From JACVRW01 sp963808545 (GTDB taxonomy: Bacteria; Actinomycetota; Thermoleophilia; Solirubrobacterales; Thermoleophilaceae): a stretch of 64,000 nt of DNA. Of the stretch, positions 58,161 through 64,000 are shown piece after piece (position 1 is the stretch's first letter; each line of letters begins with the position of its first letter). Under the pieces are notes generated by a model, which worked only from the letters and a program-made list of their open reading frames with translations, was not told where the DNA came from and did not search any database. The position numbers were made by a program, and so were the translations under genes. The stretch is from contig CAWEGB010000006.1 in assembly GCA_963808545.1 (NCBI GenBank), positions 1-64,000 of the forward strand, given 5' to 3'.

Positions 58161-58543
58161 TGCACGTCCTCCTTCAAGCTCTCTTGTGTCTGTTCCGGCA
58201 CCGGCGGCACCGCTTTCTTGATCTGGCTCTTGCCTCGCAGTGCGAGCACTCCGGCCACCGCGGCGTAGACGACCGCCACGATCAGCGCGGCCAGCCACAG
58301 CGGCATCGCCAGCTCCAGAGCCGCGATGACTGCGGTGGTCAGCGCGGCCAGAGCGAACACGCCGCTCAGGCCCGCGCCGCCGAACATGCCCGCGCCCACG
58401 CCGGCGGTCTTGCCCTTTTCGGTCAGCTCCGCCTTGGCCAGATCGATCTCCTGGCGGACGAGCGAGGTCGTCTGATCGGAGAGGTCCTTGAGCAGCTCTC
58501 CCGTCGGGCGCTGCCTCAGCTCGCTCTGATCGTTAGACGCCAT
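58124..58543 (-). CDS. putative actinobacterial holin-X (Act_holin / Phage_holin_3_6) family membrane protein
   Basis: 139 aa. GELLKDLSDQTTSLVRQEID and LAKAELTEKGKTAGVGAGMF, then two transmembrane helices (SGVFALAALTTAVIAALEL; LWLAALIVAVVYAAVAGVLA) match the chromosomal proteins annotated as holin-X. Despite the name there are no phage genes here; a membrane-stress role beside DUF3618 is more likely. Overlaps both neighbours. Confidence 0.85.
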   Translation of the reverse strand: MASNDQSELRQRPTGELLKDLSDQTTSLVRQEIDLAKAELTEKGKTAGVGAGMFGGAGLSGVFALAALTTAVIAALELAMPLWLAALIVAVVYAAVAGVLALRGKSQIKKAVPPVPEQTQESLKEDVQWAKTRAKSGRA

Positions 58544-59114
58544 CGCTGTACCGGGAGTCGAGCTCGCCCGTCACCTGCCCCGAACCGGTCTCGACCGACC
58601 GGTCGGAGAGGGAACGCCGCGTGGGCGAGCGGTCCGAGATCGAGGACTGGTAGCGCTCGCTGGACGAGGCCTTCAGCAGGCGCGAGGCGGCGAAGCCCAG
58701 TGCCAGGCCGCCGGCCACGACGGCCCAGGGCCGCTTCCGCCCGAACTCCTCGACGTCACGCAGGATGGTGTCGCCGTCGGACTTCTCGAGGTAGCCACCC
58801 AGGCGCTCGGCCCGGTCGGCGGCCTGCTCGGCATAACGCGCCGGAGCGTCCTTACCCTGCTTGCGAAGCTCGTCGGCCACGGAGCGCACGTCGCCTGCAG
58901 CACCGCTGACCCGCTCGCCGGCCTCGGTGGAGCGCTGATTCACCTGATCGCGCACCTTGTTCCGCGCCTGGCCGGCGGCCTCCTTGGCCTTGTCTTGAGC
59001 CTGGCCCGCGACCTCAGAGGCCTTCTCCTGTGCCCGCGCCTGGGCGCCGGTTTCCTGCTCGCTGGATTCACCGTTCGTGGCTGTGGGCGGATTGCCCGTG
59101 CTCACTTCCGTCAT
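58533..59114 (-). CDS. apolipoprotein-like helical protein with one membrane segment
   Basis: 193 aa. Residues 25-105 are a repetitive amphipathic helix (EKASEVAGQAQDKAKEAAGQ, 11-residue-type repeats). One hydrophobic helix (WAVVAGGLALGFAASRLL) follows at about 128-147, then a Ser/Arg-rich tail (YQSSISDRSPTRRSLSDRSV). It is the first gene of the DUF3618 operon, with a GGAGGGG ribosome binding site. Such proteins coat or brace membranes; role unproven. Confidence 0.75.
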   Translation of the reverse strand: MTEVSTGNPPTATNGESSEQETGAQARAQEKASEVAGQAQDKAKEAAGQARNKVRDQVNQRSTEAGERVSGAAGDVRSVADELRKQGKDAPARYAEQAADRAERLGGYLEKSDGDTILRDVEEFGRKRPWAVVAGGLALGFAASRLLKASSSERYQSSISDRSPTRRSLSDRSVETGSGQVTGELDSRYSDGV

Positions 59115-59244
59115 GTTCCTGCCCCTCCGTTGGAGTCTTCGTTGCTCGAATTCCGTGGCTACCCGCTGGCGGGCGCCCGAACCCGGTTCGGGGGATATGT
59201 GGCACTTATGGATAAAGCCGGTCCGAGCCGGGCATCAGGTGGGT

Positions 59245-59532
59245 ATGGCGAAGACTGAGAAGAAGCTCTACAAGGACATGCGCTCCGGCGGCGTGCGCAA
59301 GAGCGTGGCCAAGGAGCTGTCAGCGCTGCCACGGCTCGAGGCCGAGGGCAAGCGGACACCCAAGTCCGCGAACGATGCGCTGGAACGGCTCGAGTCGGCG
59401 GTCAAGGAGGCACGCCGCCACGCCGAGGGCGGCAATCGTCGCGCCGGTGCTCGCAAGGCCGCCCGGACGCGGAGCGGCAAGGCCAAGGCCCGCAGCGCGG
59501 CCGGCCGCAAGGCGGCCAAGAGCCGCAGCTGA
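59245..59532 (+). CDS. basic Lys/Arg/Ala-rich protein, histone-like tail
   Basis: 95 aa from ATG 59245. Residues 1-60 form a helical region (KLYKDMRSGGVRKSVAKELS; NDALERLESAVKEARRHAEG); the last 30 are an Ala/Lys/Arg tail (KAARTRSGKAKARSAAGRKA) like those of mycobacterial HU-type and histone-H1-like proteins. The HU fold itself is absent. DNA binding is inferred from charge. Confidence 0.65.
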   Translation: MAKTEKKLYKDMRSGGVRKSVAKELSALPRLEAEGKRTPKSANDALERLESAVKEARRHAEGGNRRAGARKAARTRSGKAKARSAAGRKAAKSRS

Positions 59533-59549
59533 GCTCGGGCCTCGGCGGA

Positions 59550-61013
59550 TCAGGTGCCGTAGAAGGGCGGCCGGCCCCCGGCCCGCTCGACGAGCGTCCC
59601 TCTCAGCTCGTCGAGCACCGCCGGATGGCCGCGGGCCACGTTGCGACTCTCGGACGGATCGCGATCGAGGTCATACAGGCGCGGGTTGCGCATCCGGTTG
59701 TCGTTGATGTAGGCCCAGCGGTCGGTGCGCAGATAGTGGTTCTCGCCGTAGCCACCGTAGGCGTACGGCCGCGCCGGTGGCCTGACCCCGGCGAGCAGGG
59801 CCGACAGGTCGACGCCGCTCATGCGCTCCGGCGTGGGCACGCCGGCAAGGGACAGCAGCGTGGGGCCCACGTCGTGCAGTGAGGCGAAGTAGTCGGTGGC
59901 CGCGCCCGCCCGCCGGCCGGCGGGGTCCACGATCACGAACGGGACCCGGATGAGCACCGGGTGAAGGGCGACGGAGATCTTCCCCGTCCAGCCGTGTTCG
60001 CCCAGCTGGAAGCCGTGGTCGCTGACGAGGACGATGACCGTCTCGCGGTCGAGGCCCAGCTCGGACAGGCGGTCGAGAAAGACGCCTAGCCAGCGGTCGG
60101 TCATGGTCACCTCGGCCGCGTACAGAGCGCGCAGCCGGCCGAGCACCTGCTCGCGGTTGCCGTCGTTCAGCCAGCTGCTCACGCGCTTGTAGCGCGGCAT
60201 GGCGGGCTCGGGACCCCCGTAGTCCGGGTCGCCGTACTGACGGATGTAATGACGCGGCGGGGTCCACGGCTCGTGTGGCTCGTAGGTGTCCACGATCAGC
60301 GCGAAGGGCGCCGCGCCCGCAGCCCGTTCCAGGGCCGCCACTCCGGAGGTGAACACCCGCGCGGCAAAGGAGCGGGTCTCGTCGTGGGAGTACCCGCCGT
60401 TGGCGAGGTACTTGCGGACGCGATCCCGGATGCCGGGGTTGTCGATCGCCGGGTGCAGCCAGTGCCTCAGCTCGCGGGCCGAGACGCTCGACGGAGGTCT
60501 GGCCGTCCCCAGCTGACCTCCGTGGCGCACGAACAGGTCGAAGCTGCGCCTGAGCCGCTCGTACGGCCCGGCGAAGCCGAGGAAGGGGTTGTCGGTCACG
60601 TAGCCGGTCCAGTAGCCCGCTTCCCTCAACCGGCTGGTGAAGGTCTGCCGGACCGTGTGCATCGGAGCCCACCCCGGCGCTCTTGGGAGCCCTTGGTAGT
60701 CGTGCCAGCCCCGAAAGGGGAACATCCGCCGGCCGCTCAGCAGCGAGTTGCGCGCGGGCACGGTGGGCATGGCCTCGGGGAAGGCGCGGTCGAAGCGAAG
60801 GCCGCGGCGCAGGAGGGCGTCCAGGTTCGGCGTTCGCGCTCGGTCGCCGTAGGCGTGGTCGGCCCGCAGGGAGTCGATCACGATCACCACGATGTTCGGG
60901 CCGGCGGCCTTCCCGGCGCCCGCGAGAGCCCTCCCGCCCGAGCCGAGGGCCACGCCCGCCGCCGCGGCGGACGCCCCGGCCGACTGGATGAACGCGCGGC
61001 GAGTGAGGCTCAA
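59550..61013 (-). CDS. Tat-exported sulfatase/alkaline phosphatase superfamily protein with Thr at the nucleophile position
   Basis: 487 aa. A twin-arginine signal (SLTRRAFIQSAGASAAAAG) precedes the sulfatase fold: NIVVIVIDSLRADHAYG, the catalytic loop MPTVPARNSLLSGRR and the metal loop LVSDHGFQLGEHGWTGK. The catalytic loop has T-V-P-A-R where sulfatases have C/S-x-P-x-R, so a formylglycine cannot form; a Thr nucleophile as in LtaS-like phosphotransferases is possible. The second metal Asp of the first motif is Ser (DS instead of DD). Start TTG 61013. Divergent from the GH79-like gene. Confidence 0.8.
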   Translation of the reverse strand: MSLTRRAFIQSAGASAAAAGVALGSGGRALAGAGKAAGPNIVVIVIDSLRADHAYGDRARTPNLDALLRRGLRFDRAFPEAMPTVPARNSLLSGRRMFPFRGWHDYQGLPRAPGWAPMHTVRQTFTSRLREAGYWTGYVTDNPFLGFAGPYERLRRSFDLFVRHGGQLGTARPPSSVSARELRHWLHPAIDNPGIRDRVRKYLANGGYSHDETRSFAARVFTSGVAALERAAGAAPFALIVDTYEPHEPWTPPRHYIRQYGDPDYGGPEPAMPRYKRVSSWLNDGNREQVLGRLRALYAAEVTMTDRWLGVFLDRLSELGLDRETVIVLVSDHGFQLGEHGWTGKISVALHPVLIRVPFVIVDPAGRRAGAATDYFASLHDVGPTLLSLAGVPTPERMSGVDLSALLAGVRPPARPYAYGGYGENHYLRTDRWAYINDNRMRNPRLYDLDRDPSESRNVARGHPAVLDELRGTLVERAGGRPPFYGT

Positions 61014-61028
61014 GCGAGGACGAGTCTA

Positions 61029-62870
61029 TTGCGGAGCGGCCCTCGATCGGTCACGATCGGCGCGAGGAGGTTTGACTCGCGCTACATAGCAGTGCTGGCC
61101 GTACTGGCTCTCGCCCTGGCCACGGCAGGTGAGAGCCACGCCGCGACGGTGACCGTCGGGGTCGATACCGCACACCCCGGGCGCGGCGCCCCGGCCGTGC
61201 GCAGCGACTTCGTCGGGGTCTCGATCCCCTACTACCTCCTGCCCTCGATGCTGTCCTACTTCCCGATCGACGTCGAGTCTCATCGCCGCTTCGCCCGGCC
61301 GTGGCCCGCGCCGCCGGCTCCGCGCAACCAGAAGGTGCTCAATATGCTCGCCGCGCTGGGCCACGGGACGCTGCGGGTGGGGGGGACCGCCCAGGAGCAG
61401 ATGTGCTACTTCAACCAGCGACTCGGCAGCGGCTGCTCGTTCAAGTCGCGCGTTGTGGCTCGGCACTTCGCGCTGGTCAAGGACTTCCTGCTCGATCTCA
61501 AGGCCCGCGACAGGAACTGGACGGCGATGCTGGGGGTGCCCCTCGCGGACGGCGCGGCGAGTGTCCGCAAGACGATCGTCAAGGGGATCAACGCGGGCTT
61601 CACCGGCAGCGAGCATCCGGGCGCAGTCCTCAGGGACAACCGCCGGCTGATCCGCTTCGTGGCCGTCGGCCACGAGCCCAACAGCTATCGCCGGAGCGAC
61701 TACCTGCGCTTGCGCTCGATCGCGCCCGGGCGGAAGGCGAAGAAGGCCCGGCCCGGGAAGCGCGGCGTCCGGCCCGGCAAGCGCCGCCCTCGCTCCGGGC
61801 GCAACCGCAGGTTCGCCACCAACCAGCGCTACCGCGTGGCAGCGCGGCGCCTGCTGACGCGAGGCAGGGCGAAGGGTCCTGGCCGGCACTTCCGCTGGAC
61901 CGGGCGGCGCATGGCCGGCCCGGGGCTTCCGACCTACTCCGCATGGCGAGGGCGCCTCGGCGCCATGATCGCCGCCGGCGGCTACCGCTTCGTGACCCAG
62001 AGCGTGTACCAGGCGCGCGGACGCCGGGGCTGCATCCAGGACCTGACCAAGAGCGCGCGCAGGCCGGGCCGGTGCTGGTCCTCGCCGGGCCTGCCCGGTG
62101 GCCGGGACCGGCGGGCCGAGTTCCTGCTGGCCGAGCCGCCGCTGCGACGGCTGGGGCGGCTCGTGGGGCAGGCGGTCCGATACGCCCGCGGCCGGGATGT
62201 CTACGCGGTGGAGGCCAACAGCGTGTCCAAGCGCGGCTCACGCGGCGTGAGCGACACGATGGTCAACGCGCTCTGGGGCCTCGACTGGATGTTCACGATG
62301 GCCGCCCGCGGCGTGAGGGGAGTGAACATCCAGCACGCCGACCGCTGGGACAACAACCCGCTGCTGCGGCCGGGAGGCCACGGGTTCGCTCCCTACAACC
62401 CGATCGGGCTCACCAACGGAGCCATCGACGCCAAGCCGCTCTACTACGCGATGCTGCTGTTCGGCCAGTACGCCACCGGAACCGCGGCGGGCCAGAGCCA
62501 GGCTCGGATCGAGCGCCTGAAGCCGGATGGCCCGACGACGATCAAGGCCTGGCGCGCCCGCGCCGGGCAGACCAACAGCGTGTTCCTGATCAACAAGGAC
62601 GCGTCGGTGGCCCCGGCAACGACGGACGACGTGGTGCGCCTCGCGCCCAGCTCTCCGGCCGCGGATTGCTACGCCCTCTGGCTGCGGGGGGACGACGGGA
62701 CGATCAAGAGCCCCACGGCCTCTTTGGGCAACCCACTGGAGAATCGCTGGGCCAGGGTGGATGCCGAGGGCAACGTGCCGGAGTGGCACTGGCGCCGCAT
62801 CGAGCCCGAGAACGGGCAGTACCCGATACCCGTGCGCCGCGGGGACGCGGTGGTGGTGAGGTTCTGGTGA
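61029..62870 (+). CDS. secreted glycoside hydrolase, GH79-like
   Basis: 613 aa from TTG 61029 (GAGGA 8 nt upstream); GTG 61092 is an alternative. A signal peptide is centred on YIAVLAVLALALATAGESHA. Candidate catalytic residues are visible: the acid/base Glu in FVAVGHEPNSYRR and the nucleophile Glu in VYAVEANSVSKRG, followed by the family end GVNIQHADRW ... PLYYAMLLFGQY. A basic disordered insert (RKAKKARPGKRGVRPGKRRP) sits between. Such enzymes cut glucuronides or heparan-like chains, but the substrate here is unknown. Divergent from the sulfatase-like gene; the pair may act on a sulfated or phosphorylated glycan. Confidence 0.7.
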   Translation: MRSGPRSVTIGARRFDSRYIAVLAVLALALATAGESHAATVTVGVDTAHPGRGAPAVRSDFVGVSIPYYLLPSMLSYFPIDVESHRRFARPWPAPPAPRNQKVLNMLAALGHGTLRVGGTAQEQMCYFNQRLGSGCSFKSRVVARHFALVKDFLLDLKARDRNWTAMLGVPLADGAASVRKTIVKGINAGFTGSEHPGAVLRDNRRLIRFVAVGHEPNSYRRSDYLRLRSIAPGRKAKKARPGKRGVRPGKRRPRSGRNRRFATNQRYRVAARRLLTRGRAKGPGRHFRWTGRRMAGPGLPTYSAWRGRLGAMIAAGGYRFVTQSVYQARGRRGCIQDLTKSARRPGRCWSSPGLPGGRDRRAEFLLAEPPLRRLGRLVGQAVRYARGRDVYAVEANSVSKRGSRGVSDTMVNALWGLDWMFTMAARGVRGVNIQHADRWDNNPLLRPGGHGFAPYNPIGLTNGAIDAKPLYYAMLLFGQYATGTAAGQSQARIERLKPDGPTTIKAWRARAGQTNSVFLINKDASVAPATTDDVVRLAPSSPAADCYALWLRGDDGTIKSPTASLGNPLENRWARVDAEGNVPEWHWRRIEPENGQYPIPVRRGDAVVVRFW

Positions 62871-62886
62871 CCGGGTTGGACCGGCG

Positions 62887-63090
62887 CTAGCCGGCCTCGT
62901 CGGGCTCGTCGGGCTCGTCGGAGGAGCGCCGCTGTTCCTCGCGCACCGCGTCCTCGCCGGGCCCGTCCGCGTCGCCGTGGTCCCGCGCGTCGTCGTCCTT
63001 GTCCGGACCCTCGACGCGACGGCGCTCCTCGGTGAAGCGCTGCCGGTCGTCGTCCGTCCTGGCCACCGCGGACTGCAGCGTGCGCAGCAT
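62887..63090 (-). CDS. small very acidic protein
   Basis: 67 aa. MLRTLQSAVARTDDDRQRFT followed by a tail rich in Asp, Glu, Arg and Gly (KDDDARDHGDADGPGEDAVR, EPDEPDEAG). Starts 4 bp after the transaldolase stop, so it could be cotranscribed, but there is no clear ribosome binding site. Composition resembles the small acidic proteins at 11202-11572. May be spurious. Confidence 0.45.
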   Translation of the reverse strand: MLRTLQSAVARTDDDRQRFTEERRRVEGPDKDDDARDHGDADGPGEDAVREEQRRSSDEPDEPDEAG

Positions 63091-63094
63091 GCCG

Positions 63095-64000
63095 CTAGCG
63101 GCGCCCCGCCGGCGCGAGCTCTCGGCTCTTGCGCTCGAGCGTCTCGAGGAGCGAGCTGTAGGAGTCCGCGAACGCCTGGACTCCTTCGTCCACCAGCTGG
63201 CGCAGGACGATGTCGTCCACGTCCACCCCGGCGTCGCGGATCTCGCGCATGACCGCATGGGCCGCGTCCACGTCGCGGTCGACGGTACGGGCTGCCGTTC
63301 CGTGGTCGCGCGCGGCCTCGATCGTCGCGTCGGGCATCGTGTTCACCGTGTCCGGGCCGATCAGCTCGTCCACGTAGAGCGTGTCCGGATAGTCGGGATT
63401 CTTGGTCGAGGTCGAGCCCCACAGCGGGCGCTGGACATGTGCGCCCGCCCGCTCGAGACGCTGCCAGCGCTCTCCCGAGAACATCCGCTGGAAGGACTCG
63501 TAGGCGATCTTCGCGTTCGCGACGGCCGCCCGCCCGCGAAGCTCCTCACGGCCCGCCTGCTCGAGAGCGTCGTCGACCTTCGTGTCCACGCGCGAGACGA
63601 AGAAGCTCGCCACCGACGCCGAGTCCTCGATCGGCTTGCCGGCGTCCAGCCGCCGCTCGAGCCCCGACAGGTACGCGTTGGCGATCTCCTCGTAGCGCGA
63701 CACTGCGAACAGCAGCGTGACGTTCACGTTCAGGCCGGCCGCGGTGAGCTCCTCGAAGGCGCGCACCCCCTCGGGAGTGCCGGGCACCTTGATCAGCAGG
63801 TTGGGCTTGTCGATGGCGTCGCGATGGCGGTGGGCCGCCTCGATCGAGCCGTCGGTGTCGTGCGCCAGGTCCGCGGGCAGCTCGAACGAGACGAAGCCGT
63901 CCTGGCCCTCGGTGCGCTCATACACCGGGAGCAGTACGTCGGCGGCGTCGCGCACGTCGCGGTAGGCGAGGCGCTCGAACAGCTCCTGCGGGTCTTGGGT
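63095..64000 (-). CDS. tal: transaldolase (5' partial, runs out of the window)
   Basis: 302 residues are visible; the frame is open to base 64000, so the true start lies outside. It transfers a dihydroxyacetone unit in the pentose phosphate pathway. The Schiff-base Lys is in PNLLIKVPGT, with NVNVTLLFAVSRYEEIANAY and RPLWGSTSTKNPDYPDTLYV, all standard. The stop TAG is at 63095-63097. The in-frame GTG at 63955 is not the start because YRDVRDAADVLLP continues upstream as in the family. Confidence 0.92.
   Translation of the reverse strand, partial: TQDPQELFERLAYRDVRDAADVLLPVYERTEGQDGFVSFELPADLAHDTDGSIEAAHRHRDAIDKPNLLIKVPGTPEGVRAFEELTAAGLNVNVTLLFAVSRYEEIANAYLSGLERRLDAGKPIEDSASVASFFVSRVDTKVDDALEQAGREELRGRAAVANAKIAYESFQRMFSGERWQRLERAGAHVQRPLWGSTSTKNPDYPDTLYVDELIGPDTVNTMPDATIEAARDHGTAARTVDRDVDAAHAVMREIRDAGVDVDDIVLRQLVDEGVQAFADSYSSLLETLERKSRELAPAGRR

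Noticed and set aside
58124..58543. Prophage suggested by a holin-like protein
   Set aside because: This family is chromosomal in actinobacteria and no phage structural, lysis or replication genes are present.
60249..61028. N-terminal extension of the GH79-like protein
   Set aside because: It is antisense to the sulfatase-like gene; the signal peptide begins after 61029.
1..64000. CRISPR array or restriction-modification system
   Set aside because: No regularly spaced repeats, cas genes, methyltransferases or restriction enzymes were found on reading both strands.

Overview
The window is GC-rich, densely coded chromosomal DNA that looks like a member of the Thermoleophilia / Solirubrobacterales (Actinomycetota). 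The evidence is the gene families and style rather than a marker gene: GTG and TTG starts, many small SnoaL/NTF2-like and cupin proteins, DUF3089, DUF427, DUF6458, DUF3618 and holin-like proteins, and a secreted protein start (LALFISLGG type) typical of that class. There is no rRNA and no CRISPR array. One tRNA-Ser(GGA) is present. Both window edges cut genes: an Ada-type/MGMT repair protein on the left and transaldolase on the right.

Layout. 1-12.7 kb: DNA repair, a secreted DUF3089 protein, two flavin amine oxidases, an Lrp regulator divergent from phenylalanine hydroxylase, a secreted TAP-like peptidase, a two-gene FAD dehydrogenase/BFD plus FAD-NAD oxidoreductase operon, two tiny acidic proteins, a membrane metallopeptidase and a lipoprotein. 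12.8-17.7 kb: a broken sigma factor, tRNA-Ser(GGA), and a decayed integrated element bounded by the tRNA and an imperfect copy of its 3' end. This element holds a startless tyrosine integrase and fragments of a DUF1214 protein, an MFS transporter and an endonuclease/exonuclease/phosphatase protein, plus three apparently intact small genes. 17.7-24 kb: small enzymes and a MarR-controlled divergent locus with twin palindromic operators. 24-39.5 kb: a large amine-catabolism neighbourhood (FadR-type regulator, FAD/GcvT demethylating dehydrogenase, phosphotransferase, K+/H+ antiporter, APC permease, FGGY kinase, glutamine-synthetase-like ligase, two gamma-glutamyl-GABA hydrolases, aldehyde dehydrogenase, SDR, cupin, glutamine amidotransferase). 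Its core resembles the gamma-glutamylated amine (Puu) route. 39.5-54.4 kb: envelope genes, including an MBOAT/SGNH O-acylation cluster, a second DUF3089 protein, LtrA, a glycosyltransferase-deacetylase operon and a FUSC-like protein. 54.4-57.2 kb: an intact glutaryl-CoA dehydrogenase among four broken genes. 57.2-64 kb: a DUF3618/holin-like/apolipoprotein-like envelope trio, a basic histone-like protein, a divergent sulfatase and GH79-like hydrolase, and transaldolase.

Regulation. Many genes have a -10-like hexamer (TANNNT, GATACT and similar) 6-9 nt before the start codon and no Shine-Dalgarno sequence, which suggests leaderless transcripts are common here. Well-formed dyads lie at an Lrp start codon, in a MarR divergent promoter (two copies), and upstream of a cupin gene (a perfect CRP/FNR-type site). 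Genes within operons are often coupled by 1-4 nt stop/start overlaps, and three convergent pairs share a CTAG as both stop codons.

Frameshifts are common: the APC permease, an NTF2-like gene, the EEP protein and a hydroxyacyl-CoA dehydrogenase remnant. I cannot tell from sequence alone which are real pseudogenes and which are sequencing or assembly errors; those inside the island and those joined to large deletions are most likely real.
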